Position numbers and translations under genes: made by a program. Source: Paracoccaceae bacterium (lineage in GTDB: Bacteria > Pseudomonadota > Alphaproteobacteria > Rhodobacterales > Rhodobacteraceae). From it: a DNA stretch of 47,692 nt. Shown here piece by piece: positions 15,989 through 24,573 of this stretch. The stretch's first letter is position 1. The number at the start of each line of letters is the position of its first letter. The stretch is from the NCBI GenBank assembly GCA_030065075.1, contig JASJDQ010000002.1:1-47692 (forward strand), written 5' to 3'. The notes below the pieces were generated by a model. It made no database searches. It saw only the letters and a list, made by a program, of their open reading frames with translations, and was not told the DNA's origin.

Positions 15989-17494
15989 TTATCCGCGCCA
16001 AAATTCGGGGTTCAAAAGCGCGATGATCGCGATCACCTCGAGCCGCCCGACAACCATGGCGGCGCAAAGGATGGCACGGGCCGCGTCGTTCAGCGCGCCA
16101 AGCGCGACAGGTTCAGACCCTGCAGCCTCGACCAGCGGTCCCGTCGTCGAAAGCGACGCAATGGTCAGGATCATCGTGTCTTCGAAGTCCAGACCACCGA
16201 AAACGGACAGCGCCACCATCACAAGCGCGATCGACAGCGCAAAGAGCATGAAAAAGACCCAGGCCGCGGACGCGCCTTGGCGGCGGAAATGACGACCGAA
16301 AGCGCCCGGGCTGCCGATGGATGACGGATGGACGAGTTTTTCCATTTCGCGGAGCGAATGCTGCGCCAGTGCGTAGCATCTCAGTAGTTTAACACCACCT
16401 GCGGTCGTCGCGACGCCGCCCCCCAGAACGGCAAGCCCCAGAAGCAGGACACCGGGCGCGCCAAACCCTGACCAGGCCCGCGCAGCCTCCCAGGAGGAGG
16501 ATTCGAAGCCCGTCGTTGTCAGAAAGGACGTAACCGTGAAAAGCGCGCCCCATAGCCCTTGCAGGCCTTCGATGAACGTCAGTTCCAGACCATCTAGGCC
16601 GACCAGGAAGTGCCGCAGGAACAACAAAAGCGCCAAGGCCAGGCAAATCGCCCCGCCAAGGCGAAACTCGGGGTCCGTCAAAAGGCTCCTCCAGCCATTC
16701 GACTTTTCGTCCGCCAGGAACGTAAGCCGCGACAAGGCAAAGAGGAAAAACAGGAAGATGATCACCTCGCCGACATGCCCCGAAGCCGAGCCCATAAGGC
16801 CACCCACCGGCGAAATGCCCGACGTCGCGAGCGTCGACATGGCGTGGCAAAGCGCCACCATTGGCCGGTCGCCCGCGATGAAGAGAGCCAGCCACAAAGC
16901 ACCTGTCAGGCCCGCGTATACGGGCAAAAGACGAGCGGAATACCGGCGAAGCCGCATCGCCGGATCGGCGACGTTGACCACTTGCCGCGCGCCCTGCCCG
17001 ATCTCGGCGCGCGACGAAACTTCGAAGCCGCCAAGCGTCAACGGCGCCAGCACCGCTATGGCCACCACCCACATCAGGAAGCCACCCATCCAGCCAACGA
17101 GCGCGCGCCAGAGGTGCACGGCATCCGGCAAGCGCTCGGGCGCGAAAAGGGTCATGCCCGTCGTCGTAAGCGACGAGACCATTTCGAAGTAGGCATTGAC
17201 GAAACGGGTGTCCGGCACCGCCTCGGAGACCGGCACTGCCAGCATCACCGGCAGGGCCGTCAAACAGGCAAAAAGCGAGATCAGATGACTGCGACCCTGA
17301 CGGCGAATGCGCATGTTTTGCGTCGCCAGCCCCACCATCAGGACGATCACCAGAAAGAAAATCGCCGAATAAAAGAACGCCCGAGACGTTGCATAATCGC
17401 TAACGACAAACGCATAGGCCGCTGGCGCCAGCATCGCGGCGGCGCCGAACCCCATCAGGATCACGATCAGTGGGATATCATAGAGCCGTTGCAC
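15989..17494 (-). CDS. trkH: Potassium uptake membrane protein TrkH
   Basis: The ion-conducting subunit of the Trk low-affinity K+ importer, about ten or more membrane helices in 501 residues, inner membrane. Selectivity-filter-like segments are visible: SSLTTTGMTLF, STLATSGISPVGG, SFLTTTGFESSSW and ASLSTTGPLVEAAG, the four quasi-repeated pore loops of this superfamily. It appears to start at GTG 17494, 21 bp after the trkA stop, so the regulatory and membrane subunits share an operon. The following hfq gene is 138 bp away. Confidence 0.94.
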   Translation of the reverse strand: MQRLYDIPLIVILMGFGAAAMLAPAAYAFVVSDYATSRAFFYSAIFFLVIVLMVGLATQNMRIRRQGRSHLISLFACLTALPVMLAVPVSEAVPDTRFVNAYFEMVSSLTTTGMTLFAPERLPDAVHLWRALVGWMGGFLMWVVAIAVLAPLTLGGFEVSSRAEIGQGARQVVNVADPAMRLRRYSARLLPVYAGLTGALWLALFIAGDRPMVALCHAMSTLATSGISPVGGLMGSASGHVGEVIIFLFFLFALSRLTFLADEKSNGWRSLLTDPEFRLGGAICLALALLLFLRHFLVGLDGLELTFIEGLQGLWGALFTVTSFLTTTGFESSSWEAARAWSGFGAPGVLLLGLAVLGGGVATTAGGVKLLRCYALAQHSLREMEKLVHPSSIGSPGAFGRHFRRQGASAAWVFFMLFALSIALVMVALSVFGGLDFEDTMILTIASLSTTGPLVEAAGSEPVALGALNDAARAILCAAMVVGRLEVIAIIALLNPEFWRG

Positions 17495-17515
17495 GTCTTC
17501 GCTGCCCCCGGCGCA

Positions 17516-18892
17516 TCAGAAGAAGTCGATCGAGACCTGGAAGAGCTGCTCGACTTCTGGCACATCCGCCGCCAGCGTGAAGACGACGATCACATCGCCC
17601 TCGTCGATCCGCGTATCGCCAGTGGGCTTGATGATCTCATCACCCTTCATCAGAGCGCCGACCAACACACCTTCCGGAAAATCGATGTCACGTATCTGGC
17701 GGCCCGCAAGCGACGATGGCGACAGGATCTGCGCCTCGATCACCTCCGCCTCGGCATCACCGATGGAGTAGACCGCGCGGACGCGGCCATGGCGGATGTG
17801 GCGCAGGATGGAACTGACGGTCGTCGCCCGCGGGTTGATGTAGGCGTCGATCTCCAAGGGCTCCATCAACGGCAAAAGCGTTGGGTCGTTGACCAGCGCG
17901 ATGGCCATGGGGCAACCCGCCTGCTTGGCGCGGACGGACGCCAAAAGGTTCGTGTTGTCGTCATCGGTCACGGCCAGAATGGCATCGGCGCGCTCGATCC
18001 CCGCCTCGGCCAGAAGATCGCGGTTCATCCCGTCGCCATGAAGGACAATCGTGCGCTCCAGCGCATCGGCCGCGTGTTCGGCGCATGCGCGGTTCTTTTC
18101 GATCACCCGGGCGCGCAGCCGCTCTGCCCGGCCTTCCAGCGCCTTCGCAACCGCCAGGCCGATATTTCCGCCGCCGATGATCACGACGCGTTCCTGGGTG
18201 TGCACGGTTTTGCCGAAGATCTCGAAGGTCCGGGTCATGTCCTCGAAATGTGACATGACATAGACCTGATCGTCCGCGTAAAGCTGATCGCCAGGGGCTG
18301 GCGCGAAAAGCTTGCCTCCCCGACGGACACCTACGACGATGGCGCGAAGTGTCGAAAAGAGGTCCGTCAACTGACGCAGCGGCGTGTTCAGCACAGGGCA
18401 ATCTTCATCCAGTTGAATGCCGAGAAGCTGCGCCTTGCCGCCCAGAAAGAGCTCGGTGTCAAAGGCCGCGGGTGCCGCCAATCGCCGAAGCGCTGCCTCG
18501 GCCACTTCGCGTTCGGGGCTGATGACCACGTCAATCGGCAGGTGATCGCGACGGTAAAGGTCGGAGTAAATGGCGTTCAGATAGCTCTGGGCGCGGAGCC
18601 GCGCGATCTTGCGAGGCACCTCGAACACCGAATGCGCCACCTGGCAGGTCACCATGTTGACTTCGTCCGAATGCGTGGCAGCGATGACCATATCGGCATC
18701 GCGCGCGCCCGCGCGATCCAGGATGTCGGGATAGCTTGCATGGCCCGCAATGCCCTGAACATCGAGGGTATCCGTCGCACGGCGCACAAGATCGGGATTG
18801 TTGTCGACGACGGTGACGTCGTTTCTCTCTCCCGAGAGATGCCGCGCGATCTGCCAACCGACCTGGCCCGCGCCGCAGATGATCACCTTCAT
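17516..18892 (-). CDS. trkA: Trk system K+ uptake regulatory protein TrkA
   Basis: A 458-residue peripheral protein that gates TrkH by binding NAD(H) or ATP. It has two tandem RCK units, each with a Rossmann nucleotide-binding motif: ICGAGQVGWQIARHL near the N-terminus and IIGGGNIGLAVAKAL in the second half. ATG 18892 is chosen over the longer ORF start (18943) because AGAGG lies 7 nt upstream and the protein then begins MKVIICGAG, the conserved N-terminus. In related bacteria ntrYX genes often lie just upstream of trkA; here the next gene upstream is an unrelated hydrolase. Confidence 0.96.
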   Translation of the reverse strand: MKVIICGAGQVGWQIARHLSGERNDVTVVDNNPDLVRRATDTLDVQGIAGHASYPDILDRAGARDADMVIAATHSDEVNMVTCQVAHSVFEVPRKIARLRAQSYLNAIYSDLYRRDHLPIDVVISPEREVAEAALRRLAAPAAFDTELFLGGKAQLLGIQLDEDCPVLNTPLRQLTDLFSTLRAIVVGVRRGGKLFAPAPGDQLYADDQVYVMSHFEDMTRTFEIFGKTVHTQERVVIIGGGNIGLAVAKALEGRAERLRARVIEKNRACAEHAADALERTIVLHGDGMNRDLLAEAGIERADAILAVTDDDNTNLLASVRAKQAGCPMAIALVNDPTLLPLMEPLEIDAYINPRATTVSSILRHIRHGRVRAVYSIGDAEAEVIEAQILSPSSLAGRQIRDIDFPEGVLVGALMKGDEIIKPTGDTRIDEGDVIVVFTLAADVPEVEQLFQVSIDFF

Positions 18893-19020
18893 GAAAAGCC
18901 TCTTGGCCGTTCCGTTGGACCTGTCTGACATGGGGTTTAACAAGGATCAAGCCGGGAGCGTAGTTTCCTTATGACTTTGGGCTCTCGGGATCAGGACAGG
19001 TATTGCGCCGGCTTTGCCAG

Positions 19021-19095
19021 GGCTAGGGGGCTTTGCCCCCGCTGCCCTTGAAGGGCAGCTCCCCCAGGATATTTCAGGGTCGATGGAAACGATTG
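19021..19095 (+). repeat. Dispersed intergenic element (copy 3): two hairpins plus CCAGGATATTT tail
   Basis: GGGGGCTTTGCCCCC (19026-19040) forms one hairpin, GCTGCCCTTGAAGGGCAGC (19041-19059) a second, followed by TCCCCCAGGATATTTCAGGG and TCGATGGAAAC. The last block repeats the one at 3461-3497 (minus strand). It lies between trkA and the alpha/beta hydrolase, both on the minus strand, so unlike the other copies it is not downstream of a gene of its own orientation. Confidence 0.65.
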
Positions 19096-19132
19096 CTGTC
19101 AATGGACCCGATGGTGTCGGAGATGAACGGGG

Positions 19133-19903
19133 CTAGTCCAGCTTTGGCGGCTCCACGAACAGCCTGTCGCCCACGGCTTCGACAAGTCGCTCGGGATGAG
19201 TGATCGGCAGCATGTGACCGGCCGCCGGGACCGTGACCCATTCTGCATCCGGTATCCTATCGCCGATGGTGCTGATGATTTCCGGGATCACCGGGTGCGT
19301 ATCGCCCCCATCGACGAAGGTCACCGGCATATCGAGGTCCTCCAGCCGCCCTTCATCCAGAAGCCGGGATCGGTCCTCGATCAGCAAAGTGTCACCCGGC
19401 GGGATCAGCGGAATTCTGTCCACGATGTACGCGCGTTGCTCGCCCGTCAATTCGTTCCACGGGTTGCCGTCGCCCCAGATCGAATAGAATTCCTTGGCCG
19501 CTGTCGCGTGTTCAGAGGCCGACATCTTCTTGTTGAAAGACGCCATATCGCGTTCGAGCCTTTCGAAGGCCCAACGGCCCTTCACAGCGGCGAAGAACAC
19601 AGGCTCGACCAACACCAACGAGGAGACGCGATACGGACGCTCAATAGCAATTCGAAGGGCAAGCACCGCGCCAAAGGAATGACCGATCAGCGGCACCGGA
19701 TCCGACGGCAACTCATCAAGCGCCAATTCAACGGCCTGATCCGCAAAATCGCGGGACGTGTCATAGTCTTCGGCCAGCCCATGCCCCGGGAGTTCGATCA
19801 ACAACGGCGAGACCGGACGGTCGAGCGCGTTCAGAAACCCGCGCCAGTTGGACGCGCGTCCCAACGCACAATGGATCAGAGCAAGGGGGGCCTTCACCGC
19901 CAT
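19133..19903 (-). CDS. Alpha/beta hydrolase
   Basis: A 256-residue alpha/beta-hydrolase-fold enzyme, substrate unknown. It has the nucleophile elbow GHSFG with S76, an N-terminal oxyanion region (LIHCALGRASNW), a probable acid residue in FVDGGDTH and the catalytic histidine in PAAGHMLP. No signal peptide, so cytoplasmic. Its ATG lies 3 bp after the stop of the HCCA-isomerase-like gene, so the two form an operon and may act on the same, possibly aromatic or thiol-linked, substrate. Confidence 0.88.
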   Translation of the reverse strand: MAVKAPLALIHCALGRASNWRGFLNALDRPVSPLLIELPGHGLAEDYDTSRDFADQAVELALDELPSDPVPLIGHSFGAVLALRIAIERPYRVSSLVLVEPVFFAAVKGRWAFERLERDMASFNKKMSASEHATAAKEFYSIWGDGNPWNELTGEQRAYIVDRIPLIPPGDTLLIEDRSRLLDEGRLEDLDMPVTFVDGGDTHPVIPEIISTIGDRIPDAEWVTVPAAGHMLPITHPERLVEAVGDRLFVEPPKLD

Positions 19904-19906
19904 GTT

Positions 19907-20506
19907 TCAGAGCGTTCCTTCCAGATGCATATCCAACTGCGCAATCCGATCCTGTCCCCAGAAGCGCGCACCATCGTCCGTGATAAAGAATGGCGCACCG
20001 AAGACGCCCGCATTCACCGCCTCTTCCAGGTTCGCCTCATAGGTTTCGGCCCCGGACAAAAGCCCGCTGTCTGCCAAAGACGGATCGAACCCGGACGCCT
20101 CCAGACAGCCCTTGATGACCGCATCCTCGGCGATGTCCTTTTCCTCGGCCCAGCAGGCGCGCGTCATGGCGAACACCAGCGCGCCCAAATCACCGCCGCC
20201 CGCGTTCTGCGCTGCAATCAGCGCATAGGACGCCGGCGCCGGGTTGGTCGGCCAATGCGCAGGCTTCAGATTTATCGGCAACCCGGCCAGCTTTCCCGCA
20301 CGTTCCATTTCCATCAATCGATATTCCTGACGCGATGGGTGACGCTGAGCGGGCGGCACACCGCCCGTCCTCGAAAACAGCGCCATGATATCCAGCGGCT
20401 TGTAAGCAATCGTCGCTCCATGTTTCGCCGCAACTTCTGCCGGGCGCGTCCCGGCGAGATAACAGTTGGGGGAAATTGTGGCGAGGTAATAGTCGATATG
20501 CGCCAT
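19907..20506 (-). CDS. 2-hydroxychromene-2-carboxylate isomerase / DsbA-like thioredoxin-fold protein
   Basis: A 199-residue member of the DsbA superfamily close to HCCA isomerases and kappa-class glutathione transferases. The N-terminus [16 protein letters not shown] corresponds to the family's SPYSYLA active-site stretch, and the C-terminal [26 protein letters not shown] to the conserved GVFGVPTFVVDGEMFWGQDRL block. Likely glutathione-dependent; reaction unknown. First gene of a two-gene operon with the alpha/beta hydrolase. It diverges from prs across 110 bp. Confidence 0.87.
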   Translation of the reverse strand: MAHIDYYLATISPNCYLAGTRPAEVAAKHGATIAYKPLDIMALFSRTGGVPPAQRHPSRQEYRLMEMERAGKLAGLPINLKPAHWPTNPAPASYALIAAQNAGGGDLGALVFAMTRACWAEEKDIAEDAVIKGCLEASGFDPSLADSGLLSGAETYEANLEEAVNAGVFGAPFFITDDGARFWGQDRIAQLDMHLEGTL

Positions 20507-20616
20507 TTTGGCGGCCTCCTGGGATGTCCCTTGTTTTCCCTGACCCTATGCCCGTGTTAAGCGGTGTCAACGTTACGAATCCGTTACAACGGAACGACAA
20601 AAGGACAGCGCTGCCG

Positions 20617-21633
20617 ATGCCCCAGCTAGAAGAGCCGAAGATCATCTCCGGCAATGGGAACCGTACCCTTGCCACAGCCGTTGCGCGGCGAATGTCCATG
20701 CATCGGGGCGTCAGCGTCGGGTTGGTCGACGCCCGCGTCGAACGGTTCAACGATGGTGAGATCTTTGTCGAGGTCTTCGAAAACGTCCGCGGCGAAGACA
20801 TGTTCATCCTGCAGTCAACGTCGAACCCGGCGAACGACAACCTGATGGAACTGCTGATCATGGCCGACGCTCTGCGGCGATCCTCGGCGCAGCGGATCAC
20901 GGCTGTCGTGCCTTATTTCGGTTATGCGCGCCAGGATCGCCGCACCAAGGCGCGAACGCCAATCTCGGCCAAGCTGGTGGCCAATATGATGGTCAGCGCG
21001 GGCATCGAACGCGTGTTGACGATGGACCTCCATGCGGCACAAATTCAGGGCTTTTTCGACATTCCCGTCGACAACCTCTATGCCGCGCCGATCTTCGCGC
21101 TGGATATCCGGCATGCCTTCAAGGACCGGCTGGACGACCTTATGGTCGTATCACCCGACGTGGGCGGTGTGGCCCGCGCCCGCGAACTGGCGCAACGCAT
21201 CGGCGCCCCGCTTTCAATTGTCGACAAACGCCGTGAAAAGCCCGGCGAAGTGGCCGAGATGACGGTAATCGGTGACGTCAAGGACCGGGTCTGCATCGTC
21301 ATCGACGACATCGCCGACACAGCCGGGACGCTCTGCAAGGCGGCCGAGACGATTATGGACGCAGGCGCCAAGGAAGTGCACGCATATATCAGCCACGGTG
21401 TACTGTCCGGTCCGGCCATCGAGCGTGTCACCAAATCCGTCATGAAAAGCCTTGTCATCACCGACACCATCGAAGCAACTGAGGCAACGAAGGCGGCCCA
21501 GAACATCCGGATCGTCCCCACGGCCCCGATGTTCGCGCAAGCGATCATGAACATCTGGCACGGAACAAGCGTTTCCAGTCTCTTCGATCACGAGACTTTG
21601 GAACCGATCTACGATGGCATGTATTCGCCTTGA
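20617..21633 (+). CDS. prs: Ribose-phosphate pyrophosphokinase (PRPP synthase)
   Basis: Makes PRPP from ribose 5-phosphate and ATP for purine, pyrimidine, histidine, tryptophan and NAD synthesis. It has 338 residues, slightly longer than the E. coli enzyme, as usual for this group. Conserved segments: [17 protein letters not shown], the [15 protein letters not shown] flexible loop, [33 protein letters not shown], and the PRPP-binding loop [14 protein letters not shown] 20617 with AAGGA at 20601 is preferred over the longer ORF start at 20476. Confidence 0.97.
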   Translation: MPQLEEPKIISGNGNRTLATAVARRMSMHRGVSVGLVDARVERFNDGEIFVEVFENVRGEDMFILQSTSNPANDNLMELLIMADALRRSSAQRITAVVPYFGYARQDRRTKARTPISAKLVANMMVSAGIERVLTMDLHAAQIQGFFDIPVDNLYAAPIFALDIRHAFKDRLDDLMVVSPDVGGVARARELAQRIGAPLSIVDKRREKPGEVAEMTVIGDVKDRVCIVIDDIADTAGTLCKAAETIMDAGAKEVHAYISHGVLSGPAIERVTKSVMKSLVITDTIEATEATKAAQNIRIVPTAPMFAQAIMNIWHGTSVSSLFDHETLEPIYDGMYSP

Positions 21634-21648
21634 GGCCACGGCGAAGAG

Positions 21649-21771
21649 CTAAAACAACTCACCGGCAATGACGGCGATCATCAGCAAAACCGTTGCGATG
21701 AGCGCAAGAACGTAGTCGCCCGGGACGGCGTCCTCGTTTCCCATCAGCAGATCGTACAGTCTCTTCGGCAT
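21649..21771 (-). CDS. Short single-helix membrane protein (40 aa)
   Basis: Begins MPKRLYDLLMGNEDAVPGDY and ends with one hydrophobic helix (VLALIATVLLMIAVIAG) plus ELF. ATG 21771 has GGTGGGGA upstream, which supports real translation; the longer ORF start at 21834 is less likely. Function unknown. It converges with prs, leaving 15 bp between the stops. Confidence 0.5.
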   Translation of the reverse strand: MPKRLYDLLMGNEDAVPGDYVLALIATVLLMIAVIAGELF

Positions 21772-21820
21772 GTCTGGTCCCCACCAGTGTTGACGTGAGA
21801 ACCTAAGCCGCGCGGCCCAA

Positions 21821-21926
21821 AACACCAGTGACAAAGACGAAACACTCCGTTGCCGCAGCGCAGAAAAGGCTTGGCAAAGACGATTCGCAAGAGTAATAAA
21901 ATTTCACATCAGGATTTACTGGTGTT
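21821..21926. promoter_or_regulatory. Control region ahead of the MaoC gene: promoter and 9-bp inverted repeat
   Basis: A candidate promoter reads TTGGCA (21871-21876), 17 bp, then the A/T-rich TAATAAAAT (21894-21902). It is bracketed by a perfect 9-bp inverted repeat, AACACCAGT (21821-21829) and ACTGGTGTT (21918-21926); a related CACCAGTG lies at 21782-21789, upstream of the divergent 40-residue gene. Confidence 0.35.
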
Positions 21927-21949
21927 CTTTTATTGCGGAGGCGTTCTTG

Positions 21950-22393
21950 ATGCTCGACAACCAGCCACGCGGCACCATCGTCATCGAAGACATGGAGATC
22001 GGGATGACCCGGTCGCTTACGAAAGAGATCACCGATCTCGATATCGAGCTCTTCGCCCAGGTCTCGACCGACCGCAATCCGGTGCATCTGGACGACGAAT
22101 ACGCAATGGACACCATCTTCGAAGGTCGCATCGCGCACGGCATGCTGACCGCCGGGCTGATCAGCGCCGTCATCGGCGAACAGCTTCCGGGCCATGGCGC
22201 GGTCTATCTGGGGCAATCGCTGAAGTTTCTGGCCCCCGTTCGCCCGGGCGATCTGGTCACCGCGGAGGTCGAGGTCCTCGACATCGATTACGCCAAGCGC
22301 CGCGTCCGCCTTGACACCCGGTGCCTGGTGGATGGCAAACCCGTACTGAAAGGCGAAGCCACGGTTCTGGCCCCCTCGGCCAAGTTCGACTGA
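21950..22393 (+). CDS. MaoC-family (R)-specific enoyl-CoA hydratase (PhaJ-like)
   Basis: A 147-residue single hot-dog-fold hydratase that adds water to trans-2-enoyl-CoA to give (R)-3-hydroxyacyl-CoA, as in polyhydroxyalkanoate supply or fatty acid metabolism. The catalytic dyad D41 and H46 lies in STDRNPVHLDDEYA, with the same spacing as in PhaJ; GRIAHGMLTAGLISAVIG is the usual following helix. ATG 21950 is preceded by a strong GGAGG 8 nt upstream; a TTG one codon earlier is rejected. It appears monocistronic. Confidence 0.92.
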   Translation: MLDNQPRGTIVIEDMEIGMTRSLTKEITDLDIELFAQVSTDRNPVHLDDEYAMDTIFEGRIAHGMLTAGLISAVIGEQLPGHGAVYLGQSLKFLAPVRPGDLVTAEVEVLDIDYAKRRVRLDTRCLVDGKPVLKGEATVLAPSAKFD

Positions 22394-22516
22394 CACCGCA
22401 AGATCAGGTTTGGCTCCGCCCATGGGCCAAGACCCGCCCATTCCACACCCAACCCTCGACGGAACTTGCTTCCACCTGCGGTTCAGCGACAGATGAGCGT
22501 CAAGGGAGCAGGTGGG

Positions 22517-23506
22517 ATGTCCAATAATCAGGCGGCGGTGTCTTCGGGGCAAACAGTCGAGCCCGCACCGAAAGCAACGGTTCAAGTCGACACGTTCGAT
22601 CTGGACCTGCTGTACACGCATCGATCGAGAGACGAGGTTCTTGCGGCCTACCGGGAGAATTATGACTTCGGCGATGAAATCGGCCTGCACCACGTCGAAA
22701 AGCACGCCAGTCTTGAATGGGACCTCACAGGACGGTTGAAGCGCTCCGACCCTGACGAACGCGCTGCGGTTTTCCAGTCGGCCTATAACACGCTCTACGC
22801 CGAGCTTCCGTGGCTTGCCGGAACCAGCGGAAGCGAAAGGCATGCTGAATGGTGCAAGGTGCTCAAGCCGAAGTCGAAGATCATCGAAATCGGAAGCGGC
22901 GCCGGATCGCTTGTCCGTTTCCTGTCCGACCAAGGGCACCACTGCGTTGGAACCGAGTTGTCAGACCAACGCGGCGCAACGCTTGCGCCTCGAGACGGCA
23001 GTGTAAAGTGGCAAGCGACAGACGGGGTCCATCTGACAGAATACCATGACGCCGGGGCGCACGATCACGTCATTTCCGATCAGGTGGTGGAACACATGCA
23101 TCCAGACGATCTCCCGGTGCATCTTCGCTCCGCGCGAGAACTTCTTCGGGATGGCGGCAGTTACGTGGTCAGAACCCCGCACAGATCCGCGGGGCCCCAT
23201 GACCTGAGCAGGGTATTCGGTTTTGACGAGCCCTGCTTCATGCATCTCAAGGAATACACAATCGACAACTTCGCCACACTGGCGCAGGAAGCAGGCTATC
23301 GGCGGGCAACGATGATCGTGGCTGTTCCCACATTCTGGTCACGCAATAGGCTGGTGATCGAGAGCCGACTTCTGACAAGCTTCAACACCGCTTTTGAGGT
23401 CTTCGAGGACAAGGCGATTCACAGCCAAAAGGCTCGGCGCCTCATTCGAAAAATCGGAAAGGCGGCGCTGTTGCCGTCGAGTGTCTGGATGAAACTTTAC
23501 GCCTGA
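22517..23506 (+). CDS. Class I SAM-dependent methyltransferase
   Basis: A 329-residue protein with a Rossmann-like methyltransferase domain in its middle: IIEIGSGAGSLVRFL is the SAM-binding motif I, HVISDQVVEHMHPDD motif II-like, and LLRDGGSYVVRTPH motif III-like. The substrate is unknown. The roughly 110-residue N-terminal part is not recognised. The final 60 residues are basic with an aliphatic stretch, which could associate with membranes. Start at ATG 22517 (GGGAG upstream); ATG 22493 is an alternative. Flanked by MaoC and ribF on the same strand without tight coupling. Confidence 0.82.
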   Translation: MSNNQAAVSSGQTVEPAPKATVQVDTFDLDLLYTHRSRDEVLAAYRENYDFGDEIGLHHVEKHASLEWDLTGRLKRSDPDERAAVFQSAYNTLYAELPWLAGTSGSERHAEWCKVLKPKSKIIEIGSGAGSLVRFLSDQGHHCVGTELSDQRGATLAPRDGSVKWQATDGVHLTEYHDAGAHDHVISDQVVEHMHPDDLPVHLRSARELLRDGGSYVVRTPHRSAGPHDLSRVFGFDEPCFMHLKEYTIDNFATLAQEAGYRRATMIVAVPTFWSRNRLVIESRLLTSFNTAFEVFEDKAIHSQKARRLIRKIGKAALLPSSVWMKLYA

Positions 23507-23586
23507 CAGCGCACGGCCAACAGACCGCGAAAGCACCGTGTCATTGCAGTCTTGCGGCGCGTTGCCCATCAAGCTACCCCACCTCC

Positions 23587-24510
23587 ATGCGCATACACCG
23601 CGACACCACGTATCTTGCTTTCACCGATCGGGGCGCGACTGCGGCCATCGGCAACTTCGATGGAGTCCATCTGGGCCATCAGGCTGTCCTCCGAATTGCC
23701 GCAAAGGCCGCCGATGCGCCCTTGGGCGTCGTCACCTTCGAGCCGCACCCGCGCGAGTACTTCGCTCCCGAAACGCCCCCTTTCCGCCTGATGAACCCCG
23801 AGGCCAAGGCACACAGGCTCGAAAGCCTCGGCGTCAAGCATCTCTATGAGCTTGCCTTCAACGAGCGGCTGGCCAGCCTGAGCGCCGAAGAGTTCGCCCG
23901 CGATATCCTGCAGCAGCAGTTGGGCCTGGCCCACGTCACGGTCGGTGCCGATTTTTGCTTTGGCAAAGGGCGAAAAGGGACGGCAGAGATGCTTCACGCC
24001 TTCGGCCGGGAGTTCGGCTTTGGCGTAACGATTGCCGAATTGGTGGGCGGCGAGACCGCTGTCTCCTCCACCCGCATCCGCACCGCACTGAGCGACGGCA
24101 AACCCGAAGACGCCGCGAAGATGCTCGGCCACCTCCACCGGATCGAGGGCGAAGTCATCCGGGGTGAACAGCGCGGACGCGAGTTGGGGTATCCCACGGC
24201 CAACATGTCCATCGATGGGCTGCACCCCCCGAAGTTCGGCGTCTATGCGGTACGCGTGCGTGTTCTGACGGGACCTCACACAGGCGAGTATGACGGCGTG
24301 GCCTCGATGGGCATACGCCCGATGTTCGGTGAAAATCACCCGAACTTGGAAACGCACGTATTTGATTTCGCAGGCGATCTTTACGGTGCCGAGCTCAGTG
24401 TCGCTCTGGTGACTTACCTGCGCGGCGAAGAGAAATTCGACAGTCTCGAGGCCCTGATCACACAGATGGATACTGACAGCGCTCGTGCGCGGAGCATCCT
24501 CGCGCCCTAG
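23587..24510 (+). CDS. ribF: Bifunctional riboflavin kinase/FAD synthetase
   Basis: Phosphorylates riboflavin to FMN and adenylates FMN to FAD. The 307 residues split into an N-terminal FMN adenylyltransferase domain (about 1-170) with the nucleotidyl-transferase motif GNFDGVHLGHQ and VSSTRIR, and a C-terminal riboflavin kinase domain with RGRELGYPTANM and KFGVYAVRV. The length is normal. No ribosome binding site is visible before ATG 23587 and no FMN riboswitch precedes it. Confidence 0.96.
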   Translation: MRIHRDTTYLAFTDRGATAAIGNFDGVHLGHQAVLRIAAKAADAPLGVVTFEPHPREYFAPETPPFRLMNPEAKAHRLESLGVKHLYELAFNERLASLSAEEFARDILQQQLGLAHVTVGADFCFGKGRKGTAEMLHAFGREFGFGVTIAELVGGETAVSSTRIRTALSDGKPEDAAKMLGHLHRIEGEVIRGEQRGRELGYPTANMSIDGLHPPKFGVYAVRVRVLTGPHTGEYDGVASMGIRPMFGENHPNLETHVFDFAGDLYGAELSVALVTYLRGEEKFDSLEALITQMDTDSARARSILAP

Positions 24511-24573
24511 CGGTTGTGGTCTTTCGGGCCACGCTCCATACTGCCCGGGTTTCTTCTTGCGTGGTGTCTCTCG

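Noticed and set aside
16610-18253. A 547-residue plus-strand open frame across trkH and trkA
   Set aside because: It is rich in Arg, His, Gln and Asp without any domain, as expected for the reverse of hydrophobic membrane codons; trkA and trkH are clear.
19196-20560. A 454-residue plus-strand open frame opposite the hydrolase and HCCA-isomerase-like genes
   Set aside because: Antisense shadow spanning two real genes and their 3-bp junction.
20556-20572. TTAA-N7-CAAC near prs as a CtrA box
   Set aside because: The second half-site does not match TTAA; not enough for a claim.
21803-22942. A 379-residue minus-strand open frame over the MaoC gene
   Set aside because: MaoC has a strong ribosome binding site and active-site residues; the reverse frame has no recognisable domain.
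23507-23586. FMN riboswitch ahead of ribF
   Set aside because: The 80-bp gap is too short and shows none of the conserved RFN stems.
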